DNA of 64,000 nucleotides from Sphaerisporangium sp039871875 (GTDB lineage: Bacteria; Actinomycetota; Actinomycetes; Streptosporangiales; Streptosporangiaceae). Within the stretch, counting starts at the first letter, position 1. Each line of letters opens with the position of its first letter. The translations under genes were made by a program, and so were the position numbers. The notes beneath the pieces are model-generated. The model was not told the origin of the DNA and ran no database searches. It saw only the letters and a program-made list of their open reading frames with translations. The stretch spans positions 49,192 through 113,191 of the forward strand of contig NZ_JBDPMD010000025.1 of assembly GCF_039871875.1 (NCBI RefSeq), given 5' to 3'. Positions 32,817 through 40,111 of this stretch are shown piece after piece.

Positions 32817-33581
32817 TCACTCGCCCGTCCACTTCGGCGGGCGCTTCTCGGCGAACGCCGCCGCGCCCTCCATGGCGTCCTTGGAGCCGAACACCGGGTT
32901 GACGACGCCGGCCTGCTTGGCGAACATCTCGTCCTGCGACCAGTCCGCCGACTCCACGACCAGCCGCTTGGTCGCCAGCAGCGACAGCGGCGCGTTGGCC
33001 GCGATCCGCCCCGCGATCTCCTTGGCCGCCGCCAGCGCCTCGCCGGCGGGGGTGACCCTGTTCACCAGCCCGAGCTCGTACAGCCGCGCCGCGGAGTAGT
33101 GGTCGCCGGTCAGGGCGATCTCCATGGCCACGTGGTACGGGATGCGGCGCGGCAGCCGCAGCACGCCGCCCGCCGCGGCGACCAGGCCGCGCTTGGGCTC
33201 GGGCAGCCCGAACTTGGCCTCCTCGGACGCCACCACGATGTCGCAGGACAACACCAGCTCGAAGCCGCCCGCCAGGGCGTAGCCCTCGACCGCCGCGACC
33301 ACCGGCTTCTTCGGCGGGTTCTCGGTGATGCCGCCGAACCCCCGGCCCTCCACGTGCGGGAAGTCGCCGGTGAGGAACGCCTTCAGGTCCATGCCGGCGG
33401 AGAACGTGCCGCCCGCGCCGGTCAGGACGTACGCCGAGACGTCCTTGCGCTCCTCCAGCTCGTCCAGCGCCGCGACCACGCCGCGGGCCACCGCGCCGTT
33501 GATGGCGTTGCGCACCCGGGGACGGTTGATCGTGATGACGGCGATGCCGCCCTCCACATCGACGAGTACCTCGTCAGACAC
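32817..33581 (-). CDS. Enoyl-CoA hydratase/isomerase (crotonase family)
   Basis: The protein has 254 residues from GTG 33581, seven bases after GGAGG. It hydrates 2-enoyl-CoA or isomerises related thioesters. It has VITINRPRVRNAIN, the oxyanion-hole segment TFSAGMDLKAFL and VEGYALAGGFELVLSCDIVVAS. FGLPEPKRGLVAAAGG carries the second catalytic Glu. Glu in GGFELVL replaces the usual GGGxEL spacing but keeps EL. It lies 33 bases after the SDR gene and is co-transcribed with it, suggesting a two-step acyl-CoA or alcohol oxidation module. The physiological substrate is unknown. Confidence 0.92.
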   Translation of the reverse strand: MSDEVLVDVEGGIAVITINRPRVRNAINGAVARGVVAALDELEERKDVSAYVLTGAGGTFSAGMDLKAFLTGDFPHVEGRGFGGITENPPKKPVVAAVEGYALAGGFELVLSCDIVVASEEAKFGLPEPKRGLVAAAGGVLRLPRRIPYHVAMEIALTGDHYSAARLYELGLVNRVTPAGEALAAAKEIAGRIAANAPLSLLATKRLVVESADWSQDEMFAKQAGVVNPVFGSKDAMEGAAAFAEKRPPKWTGE

Positions 33582-33614
33582 CCGTGTACCTCCGTTCGGT
33601 CCGTTCGCGCCGGC

Positions 33615-34388
33615 TCACTTGGGCTGGAAGCGGATGCCGCCGTCGAAGCGGATGACCTCGCCGTTCATGTAGTCGTTCTCGATCAGCGCCCGCACCAGGT
33701 GGCCGAACTCCGACGCGCGGCCCATGCGCTTCGGGAACGGCACCGGCGCCGAGAGCTTGGCCTTGAACTCCTCGGCCTGCGGCCCCGAACCGTAGATCGG
33801 GGTGTCGATGATGCCGGGGCAGATGGTGAGCACCCGGACGCCGATGGCCGCGAGGTCGCGGGCCGCGGGCAGGGTCATGCCGATGATGCCGCCTTTGGAG
33901 GCGGAGTAGGCGACCTGGCCGGTCTGCCCCTCGATGCCGGCCACCGAGGCGGTGTTGACGACGACGCCGCGTGCGCCGTCCGCGTCGGCGGGCTCGGTCT
34001 TCGCCATGGCGGCGGCGCCGATGCGCATGAGGTTGAAGGTGCCGATCAGGTTGACGTCGATCACCTTGCGGTAGCTGGCGAGGTCGTGCGGCGAGCCGTC
34101 GCGGCCCACCGTGCGGGACGCCCACCCGATGCCGGCGCTGTTGACCACGGCGCGAAGCGGCCTGCCGGTCGCCACGGCGGCCTCCACGGCCGCCTGCACC
34201 GAGGCCTCGTCGGAGACGTCCGTGTGCACGAAGACGCCCCCGAGTTCGTCGGCCAGAGCCTTGCCGCGCTCGGTGTTCAGATCGGCGATCACGACGGTCG
34301 CGCCGATGCCCGCCAGCTCGCGCGCCGTGGCCTCGCCGAGGCCGCTGGCGGCGCCTGAGATGATTGCTGCTGCTCCGTTCAGGTCCAT
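33615..34388 (-). CDS. Short-chain dehydrogenase/reductase, 3-hydroxyacyl-CoA dehydrogenase-like
   Basis: This 257-residue Rossmann protein has the cofactor loop ISGAASGLGEATAR and Asp in VVIADLNTERG, which favours NAD over NADP. It also has VNSAGIG, the Ser of NTASVAGIEG and the Tyr/Lys pair of YSASKGG. The C-terminal FPKRMGRASEFGHLVRALIENDYMNGEVIRFDGG matches type II 3-hydroxyacyl-CoA dehydrogenases (HSD17B10-like). With the downstream crotonase it could carry out two beta-oxidation-like steps. It starts just after the STAS gene, separated by 48 bases. Confidence 0.92.
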   Translation of the reverse strand: MDLNGAAAIISGAASGLGEATARELAGIGATVVIADLNTERGKALADELGGVFVHTDVSDEASVQAAVEAAVATGRPLRAVVNSAGIGWASRTVGRDGSPHDLASYRKVIDVNLIGTFNLMRIGAAAMAKTEPADADGARGVVVNTASVAGIEGQTGQVAYSASKGGIIGMTLPAARDLAAIGVRVLTICPGIIDTPIYGSGPQAEEFKAKLSAPVPFPKRMGRASEFGHLVRALIENDYMNGEVIRFDGGIRFQPK

Positions 34389-34436
34389 AACCTGGACCCT
34401 AACGTGCCAACCGAACGAAGTTCTACTGGGAGTGCC

Positions 34437-34778
34437 TCAAATCTCCGCGGAGATGGCGGCGTCCACGTCCGGGTAGACCTTGATGCGGCGGTCGAGACCC
34501 GTCGTGCGCAGGATGCGTGCCACCGGCGCCTGTGGCGCGGCCAGCGAGACGCCGCCGCCCTCACCCGTCGCCAGCCGCCACGCCTCGATCAGCACCGACA
34601 GGCCGCTCGAATCCATGAACGACAGCTCGCCCAGATCGAGAACCAGCCTGCTGCTGTCCTGCTTGATGGCGTCGCGCACCTCGTCGCGCAGGAACGGCGC
34701 GGTGAACAGATCAAGCTCGCCCTCGACAGCGACGACGACGGCGTCCCCGAACGCACGCCGCGCGAGCCGCAGCTTCAT
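34437..34778 (-). CDS. STAS-domain anti-sigma factor antagonist
   Basis: This 113-residue protein starts at ATG 34778 with GAGGAGG upstream. It has the STAS fold: VVVAVEGELDLFTAPFLRDEV, then LVLDLGELSFMDSSGLSVLIEAW. The Ser pair in MDSSG is the site normally phosphorylated by an anti-sigma kinase, after which it releases the sigma-binding kinase. Its partners are not adjacent; the SpoIIE/HATPase protein at 23482-25707 and the second STAS protein at 39524 are candidates for the same network. It precedes the SDR gene on the same strand. Confidence 0.92.
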   Translation of the reverse strand: MKLRLARRAFGDAVVVAVEGELDLFTAPFLRDEVRDAIKQDSSRLVLDLGELSFMDSSGLSVLIEAWRLATGEGGGVSLAAPQAPVARILRTTGLDRRIKVYPDVDAAISAEI

Positions 34779-34892
34779 GTGGAACCTCCTCGCGGGCCCA
34801 CTTTACTTCGCCTACACCGTGCCAGAGGTCACCCAACCACAAGACCGTGGGTTCTCACCACAGCGCGACGGCGCGGCGTTTGACGTGGACGG

Positions 34893-35651
34893 TCAAGAAC
34901 GGCCGGCGGGCACCGAGAAGCCGAACGGCAACTCCAGGCGGTGCGCGGCCAGCAGATCGGCATCGGACAGGATGTCACGGGTCGGGCCGTCCGCCGCGAT
35001 CACCCCGCCGGACAGCACCAGGGAGCGGTCGCACAGCTCCAGCGCGTACGGCAGGTCGTGCGTCACCATCAGCACGGTGACGTCCAGGGAACGCAGGATC
35101 TCGGCCAGCTCGCGCCGTGCGGCCGGGTCCAGGTTGGACGACGGCTCGTCCAGCACGAGGATCTCCGGTTCCATCGCCAGCACCGTGGCCACCGCCACCC
35201 TGCGGCGCTGCCCGAACGACAGGTGGTGCGGCGGGCGGTCGATCACGTCCGGCAGCCCGACGCGGTCCAGCGCCGCGCGGACCCTGCGGTCCAGCTCCTC
35301 GCCGCGCAGCCCGAGGTTGGCCGGGCCGAACGCGACGTCCTCGCGCACCGTGGGCATGAACAACTGGTCGTCGGGATCCTGGAACACCAGGCCCACCCGC
35401 CGCCTGATCTCCGCCAGGGTGTCCCGCCGCACCGGCAGGCCCGCCACCTCCACCGTGCCGTGGCCGGCGGTGAGGATGCCGTTGAGGTGCATGACCAGCG
35501 TCGTCTTGCCGGCGCCGTTCGGGCCGAGCAGCGCGACCCGCTCCCCCCGCGCGATGCTGAGGTCCACGCCGAACAGCGCCTGCGTGCCGTCGGGGTAGGC
35601 GTACGCCAGCTCGCTGACGCGCAGGGACGGCGGGGCCGGGTCGGGGGTCAC
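34893..35651 (-). CDS. cbiO: Energy-coupling ATPase of a cobalt/nickel ECF transporter
   Basis: The protein has 252 residues from GTG 35651, which overlaps the CbiQ stop by 4 bases (GTGA). Walker A is GPNGAGKTTLVMHLNG, the Q-loop region is GLVFQDPDDQLFMPTVREDVAFGP (ECF-type QDPDDQ), the signature is LSFGQRRRVAVATVLA and Walker B is ILVLDEPSSNLDP. It powers metal uptake through CbiQ. A single ATPase gene implies a homodimer. It is the last gene of the operon. Confidence 0.94.
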   Translation of the reverse strand: MTPDPAPPSLRVSELAYAYPDGTQALFGVDLSIARGERVALLGPNGAGKTTLVMHLNGILTAGHGTVEVAGLPVRRDTLAEIRRRVGLVFQDPDDQLFMPTVREDVAFGPANLGLRGEELDRRVRAALDRVGLPDVIDRPPHHLSFGQRRRVAVATVLAMEPEILVLDEPSSNLDPAARRELAEILRSLDVTVLMVTHDLPYALELCDRSLVLSGGVIAADGPTRDILSDADLLAAHRLELPFGFSVPAGRS

Positions 35652-36412
35652 AGGAGGCTCCAGGAGAGTGCGGCCGCGGCCAGGGCGGCGGCCGGGAGGA
35701 CGGCGGCGGTGCGCCAGTCGCGGGCCGTGGCCCGCAGGTCGTGGATCACCGGCATCTCGCCGGTGTAGCCGCGGCTCAGCATGGCCAGGTGGACGCGCTC
35801 GCCGCGTTCGTAGGAGCGGATGAACAACGCGCCCGCCGAGCGGGCCAGCACCGGGGCCTGGCGCAGGTCGCGGGCGGCGAAACCGCGCGACTCCCTGGCC
35901 ACCCGCATGCGGCGGGCCTCGTCGAGGATCACGTCCATGTAGCGGAGCATGAACATCGCGATCTGCACCAGCAGGGAAGGCAGGCGCAGGCGCTGGGCGC
36001 CGAGCAGCAGCATGCGGGGCTCGGTGGTGGCGGCGAGCAGGATGCTGGCCACCACGCCGAGGGTCGCCTTGGCGAGGATGTTCCACGCGGCCCACAAGCC
36101 CGCCACGCTCAGGGACAGGCCGAGCACCTGCACCCGCTCCCCGAGGCCGATGACCGGCAGCGCCACCGCGAACAGCACGAACGGCACCTCGACGGCCATG
36201 CGGCGCAGCACGAACCCCGCCGGCACGCGGGCCGCCGCCGCCACCGCGGCGAGCAGGGCGGCGTGGACGGCGAACGCCCAGAATGCCTCACGGGGGGTGG
36301 CGACCACCACCACGGCGAACGCGGCGACGGCCACCAGCTTGCACTGGGGCGGCAGCCGGTGGACGGCCGTGTCGCCGTGCCGGAACAACCGGTGGTGGTG
36401 CCCCCCGCCCAT
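35648..36412 (-). CDS. cbiQ: Transmembrane T component of a cobalt/nickel ECF transporter
   Basis: This 254-residue protein has about six helices. The ECF T-component coupling motifs are present: ARESRGFAAR and MLSRGYTGEM, the two Ala/Ser-Arg-Gly boxes that touch the ATPase, and LRYMDVILDEARRM. The His-rich start MGGGHHHRLFRHGDTAVHRLPP is typical of CbiQ and may help metal handling. Its ATG shares one base with the CbiMN stop and its own stop overlaps cbiO, so the three genes are translationally coupled. Confidence 0.93.
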   Translation of the reverse strand: MGGGHHHRLFRHGDTAVHRLPPQCKLVAVAAFAVVVVATPREAFWAFAVHAALLAAVAAAARVPAGFVLRRMAVEVPFVLFAVALPVIGLGERVQVLGLSLSVAGLWAAWNILAKATLGVVASILLAATTEPRMLLLGAQRLRLPSLLVQIAMFMLRYMDVILDEARRMRVARESRGFAARDLRQAPVLARSAGALFIRSYERGERVHLAMLSRGYTGEMPVIHDLRATARDWRTAAVLPAAALAAAALSWSLL

Positions 36413-37443
36413 CAGGCCTTCGCCTGCTCACCGTCCCGGCTGCGCCGCCGCACCGCCGTGAAGATCGCTCCGCCCGCCGCGACCGTGATGGCGACACCCG
36501 CCACGCCCGCCAGGCCGACCGCCAGCCGCTCGTTCCCGACGCCCTTGACGCCGTAGTCGGCGAAGGGGGAGCCGCCGAGGGGGTGGTCGCGTTCCTGGGC
36601 GTTGAGGCCCTTGTCGCCGGCGACCTTCTCCAGGCCGTCGGGGCTGCTCGATGCGTAGAAGGAGACGAAGCCCGCGAGGACCAGGGCGACCAGGGCGCCG
36701 CCGGCGAGGAGGGGACGCAGGCCGGCCTTCTTCCGGGCCGGTTCCTCGGTGGCGGCGACCGCGGTCTCGCCGCCCGCGGTGCGCAGGACCAGCGGGGCGG
36801 TGAGGCCGCGTGCGCCGTGGACGAGGTCGGGGCGGACGGCGAGGACGCTGCTCACCGTGAGGGCGGTGATGAGGCCCTCTCCGATGCCGATGAGGACGTG
36901 CACGCCCCCCATGGCCGCGGCCACGGCGCCGACGTCGATGGGGGCGGTGCCGCCGATCCAGAAGAGCAGGGTGAAGGCGAGGGCGGCGGCCGGCACGGAG
37001 ACCACGGCGCCGGCGAACGCGGCCATCGGGACGGCGGACCTGCGGGGGACGACGCGCAGGACCAGCCGGAACACCGCCCAGCCGACCGCGGCCGTGACGA
37101 TGGCCATCAAGGTGATGTTGACGCCGAGCGCCGTCAGCCCGCCGTCCGCGAAGAAGAACCCCTGGACCAGCAGCACCACGGCCACGCACAGGACGGCCGT
37201 GTACGGCCCCACGAGGACCGCGGCCAGTGTGCCGCCGAGAAGGTGCCCGCTGGTGCCCGCGGCGACCGGGAAGTTCAGCATCTGCACGGCGAAGACGAAA
37301 GCGGCGACCAGACCCGCCATCGGGGCCGTGCGGTCGTCCAGCTCGCGCCTGGCATTCCGCAGGCAGACGGCGACCCCCGCCGCCGCCACACCACCCGCGG
37401 CGAGGGAGACCGCCGCGTCGAAGAAACCATCAGGTACGTGCAC
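36412..37443 (-). CDS. cbiM: CbiM-CbiN fusion, substrate-binding component of a cobalt/nickel importer
   Basis: The protein has 343 residues from GTG 37443 (GGAGGA upstream). The start MHVPDGFFDAAVSL places His2 next to the N-terminal Met, the metal-binding element of CbiM. LNFPVAAGTSGHLLGGTLAAVLVGP and MGGVHVLIGIGEGLITAL are family signatures. After about residue 235 a CbiN-like PDGLE domain follows (SSSPDGLEKVAGDKG) with its own flanking helices, so CbiM and CbiN are fused. This binds Co2+ or Ni2+; sequence cannot decide which. It heads the cbiMN-cbiQ-cbiO operon. Confidence 0.93.
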   Translation of the reverse strand: MHVPDGFFDAAVSLAAGGVAAAGVAVCLRNARRELDDRTAPMAGLVAAFVFAVQMLNFPVAAGTSGHLLGGTLAAVLVGPYTAVLCVAVVLLVQGFFFADGGLTALGVNITLMAIVTAAVGWAVFRLVLRVVPRRSAVPMAAFAGAVVSVPAAALAFTLLFWIGGTAPIDVGAVAAAMGGVHVLIGIGEGLITALTVSSVLAVRPDLVHGARGLTAPLVLRTAGGETAVAATEEPARKKAGLRPLLAGGALVALVLAGFVSFYASSSPDGLEKVAGDKGLNAQERDHPLGGSPFADYGVKGVGNERLAVGLAGVAGVAITVAAGGAIFTAVRRRSRDGEQAKA

Positions 37444-37473
37444 GAGAATCCTCCGGTGACCGATTCACTGGTC

Positions 37474-37501
37474 ACTCTAGGCCATGCCCTAGTAGTTGCA
37501 A
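37474..37501 (-). promoter_or_regulatory. Promoter with spacer palindrome upstream of cbiM
   Basis: On the minus strand TTGCAA (37496-37501) and TAGAGT (37474-37479) are separated by 16 bases. The spacer contains CTAGG-N6-CCTAG (37477-37492), which overlaps the -10. A second inverted repeat, GTGACC-N8-GGTCAC, at 37456-37475 lies in the leader just before the ribosome site. The short leader (about 30 bases) cannot hold a cobalamin riboswitch. A metal-responsive repressor such as a Fur/Nur- or DtxR-like protein is the natural candidate. Confidence 0.5.
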
Positions 37502-37579
37502 ATAAGTGGCATTAAGCGTTCCCGCACCGTACACCGGCCGTCCGCCGAAGATCGGCGCCGGCTTCGCCGCACGACGGGC

Positions 37580-39382
37580 TCAGCGGACCAGGCGGATGGA
37601 ATTGCGGACCACCGACCTCGGGCCCCGGGAGAGGACGGCGACGATGAGCTTGCGGCGGATCTTCGAGGCCCTGGTGGAGGCGGTCCAGCGGTGGGGGCCG
37701 CGCCACCAGGTCGTGGTGGTGGTGAGGGTGGTGTCGGTGACCTGGACGGGGTAGCGGACGGGAGGGCCGCCCAGGTTGAGCTCCAGGGTGGCTTCCCAGG
37801 TGCCGGGGGCGTCCAGGGGGGCGGCGGCGGTGAAGCGGGTGTCGCCCAGGCAGGTGGCGGGGACGCGGCGTTCGTGGCCGGAGGTGCGTTCGCGCCAGAT
37901 GAGGAGGCGGGCGCGGCGGGCGGCGGGGCAGCCGGGGCCCACGGTGACGGTGCCCTCTATGGTCAGCAGGCCTTTGGCGCCCCAGCTCGCGCGGGTGACG
38001 CGGACCGTGCCGGGGACGGGGGCGAGGCGGCCGCCGATGTCGATGCTGAGGTTGCCGTGGGCGCGGGTGAAGTAGGGGACGGCGACGGCGGACAGCAGCC
38101 GGGGGCCGGGGGCCTCCACGCCGGGGGCGCGGTCGGCGCCGAAGCGGGCGACGCGCCGCACGCCCTCGCAGGCGAGCACGACGTAGACGTCCCACACCCC
38201 GGGCGGCAGCCGGGACACCCGCAGGGTGCCGGCGAACACGTCCGCCACCGAGGTGACCGGCACCCGGCGCTCGGCGGTGGTGAAGCGCTCGCGTAACAGC
38301 AGCCCGACCGTGACGCCGTTCCACGCGCCGGCCAGCGAGGCCGTCCCGGTGACCTCCAGCCGGTCGCCGGCCCACTCCACGCCGGTGAGCCGCCGCCGCA
38401 GCCCCGCCGCCTCCACCTGCGCGATGCGCACCAGCCGGTCGACGTCCCCGGCGCACGCCACCCGCAACCGGTCCACGGGCCGCAGAAGGTCCAGGGTGCC
38501 CTCGGTCAGCCACGCCTGGCACATGGCGGCCACCTCGCGGGCGATGGCCCGCCGGGTGGGCGGGTCGGCCGCGAGGAACGGCGCCCCGAGCTGGGCGAGG
38601 ATGTCGAAGCGGAAGTGCCGCCGCAGCAGGTGGTCGCGCAGCGGCCCTGGCGGCACGTGGCGGGTCATCAGCTCGATGGGCGTGTGGACCATGCGCAGCC
38701 ACGACAGCGGGTGGCGGCTGCCCGGCTCCTGCATGACGCTGGTGCCGTCCGGCCGGGAGACCAGGTGGTAGCAGTCGTGGTCGGCGACCACGGAGATCGT
38801 GCGGGCGTGGCAGTAGGCGTGCACCGAGAAGACCATGTCCTCACCCACCCGCAGCGACTCGTCGAACACGATGTGGTGGCGGGTGAGCATCTCGCGGCGG
38901 AACAGCTTGAAGCAGGTGAGCGCGTTGTAGACGGTGGTCTCACCGAGCGGCGCGTTGTCGCGGTTCTCGCGGAACATGGACGTGGGCACCTTGCGCCCGT
39001 GCCCCACCATCTTGCCGAGCACGATGTCGGACCCGTTGCGCTCGGCCATGGCGAGCATGCGCCACAGCGCCTCGGGCCCGAGGTGGTCGTCGGCGTCGCA
39101 GAAGAAGACGTACCGCCCGGTGGCGTGGGCCAGCGCCCGGTTGCGCGGACGGCCGGCGCCGCCGGACGCCGACTGGTACAGGACCCGTATTTCCGCAAAT
39201 TTCGCCGCGTATTCGGCGAGGAGCTCCCGGCTGCCGTCGGTGGACCCGTCGTCCACCACGATGATCTCCTTGCTGACGGCCTGCGCCAGCAGCGAGGTGA
39301 GGCACCGGTCGAGGTAAGGGCGGCAGTTGTGGACGGGCACCACGATGCTCACGTCGACGCGCCGGTCACTTTCCGTCTTCAT
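37580..39382 (-). CDS. Family 2 glycosyltransferase with C-terminal beta-rich domains
   Basis: The protein has 600 residues from ATG 39382. The GT-A catalytic domain (about 8-240) has VSIVVPVHNCRPYLDRCL, VVDDGSTDGSRE, FFCDADDHLG (the metal-binding DxD) and DESLRVGEDMVFS. A helical stretch to about 320 is followed by about 270 residues of beta-sandwich-like repeats such as LTGVEWAGDRLEVTGTASLAGAWNG and RASWGAKGLLTIEGTVTVGP. This resembles wall-teichoic-acid or glycopolymer glycosyltransferases such as TarS/TarQ-like proteins, where such domains trimerise or bind polymer. The polymer and sugar are unknown. Confidence 0.88.
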   Translation of the reverse strand: MKTESDRRVDVSIVVPVHNCRPYLDRCLTSLLAQAVSKEIIVVDDGSTDGSRELLAEYAAKFAEIRVLYQSASGGAGRPRNRALAHATGRYVFFCDADDHLGPEALWRMLAMAERNGSDIVLGKMVGHGRKVPTSMFRENRDNAPLGETTVYNALTCFKLFRREMLTRHHIVFDESLRVGEDMVFSVHAYCHARTISVVADHDCYHLVSRPDGTSVMQEPGSRHPLSWLRMVHTPIELMTRHVPPGPLRDHLLRRHFRFDILAQLGAPFLAADPPTRRAIAREVAAMCQAWLTEGTLDLLRPVDRLRVACAGDVDRLVRIAQVEAAGLRRRLTGVEWAGDRLEVTGTASLAGAWNGVTVGLLLRERFTTAERRVPVTSVADVFAGTLRVSRLPPGVWDVYVVLACEGVRRVARFGADRAPGVEAPGPRLLSAVAVPYFTRAHGNLSIDIGGRLAPVPGTVRVTRASWGAKGLLTIEGTVTVGPGCPAARRARLLIWRERTSGHERRVPATCLGDTRFTAAAPLDAPGTWEATLELNLGGPPVRYPVQVTDTTLTTTTTWWRGPHRWTASTRASKIRRKLIVAVLSRGPRSVVRNSIRLVR

Positions 39383-39523
39383 TGCGATTCATTATGTGAC
39401 CGTTGACCGTGACGCCGGAGGTCAATCACGTCCTTGACACGCCCCATCGGACGTGCCTCTTCGCTGCTGGTGGGCTTATTACCTTTTTGCGAGGGTAACG
39501 AGTTCGCAACGGAGGTGATGGGG

Positions 39524-39910
39524 ATGGTGACCCCGGCGCGAGAGACAGGAATCGACATCCGCGTGTGGCGCGAGGGGCCGTGCGTGGTCGTCGGCATGGC
39601 CGGCGAACTCGACATGACCGCGGTCCCCCGGCTGCGCGCCGAACTGGACATCGCCATGGAGGAGGTACGGCCGCCTCGTCTGGTGCTCGACCTGGCCGAG
39701 ACGACGTTCTGCGACTCCCTGGGCCTCGGGCTGCTGGTCGGCACGCTGACCCGAGTGCGGGACGCGGGAGGACGGCTGGCGTTGGTGGTGGCGAACGGCA
39801 TGATCTCCCGGCTGCTCGCCATAACGAATCTCGATCATCACTTCGAGACCTTCCCCACCGCGGAGGAGGCGGTGGCGGCCTTAGCGTCGCGGAACGGCGG
39901 GAGGGAGTGA
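39524..39910 (+). CDS. STAS-domain anti-sigma factor antagonist
   Basis: The protein has 128 residues from ATG 39524, eight bases after GGAGG. The STAS core is VVVGMAGELDMTAVPRLRAEL and LVLDLAETTFCDSLGLGLLVGTL; Ser in CDSLG is the likely phosphorylation site. It is divergent from the glycosyltransferase over a 141-base gap and about 200 bases before the HelD-type gene. It probably belongs to a sigma-B/partner-switching pathway together with the SpoIIE-type phosphatase at 23482, but no kinase partner is adjacent. Confidence 0.9.
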   Translation: MVTPARETGIDIRVWREGPCVVVGMAGELDMTAVPRLRAELDIAMEEVRPPRLVLDLAETTFCDSLGLGLLVGTLTRVRDAGGRLALVVANGMISRLLAITNLDHHFETFPTAEEAVAALASRNGGRE

Positions 39911-40111
39911 GAACCGGCGCCTCGACTCTCCGGAGCACCGCGGGCCGATGACCTGAGAGGGTCGCGGACGGCGGGATCCGGGGGCCGGGGCCGCGCCGTG
40001 CCCGGGGTCCGCACGGGCGATGCGAGGCGAGAAGGAAGCTGTTACGCTGGGACGTTGCCATGTCCAAATTCAGCGATGCGTACAGCTCTCCGATTGGAGT
40101 ATATCACACCG

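Noticed and set aside
37444..37579. Cobalamin or NiCo riboswitch upstream of cbiM
   Set aside because: The leader between the predicted transcription start and the GTG is only about 30 bases, and no conserved B12-box or NiCo motif was recognised.
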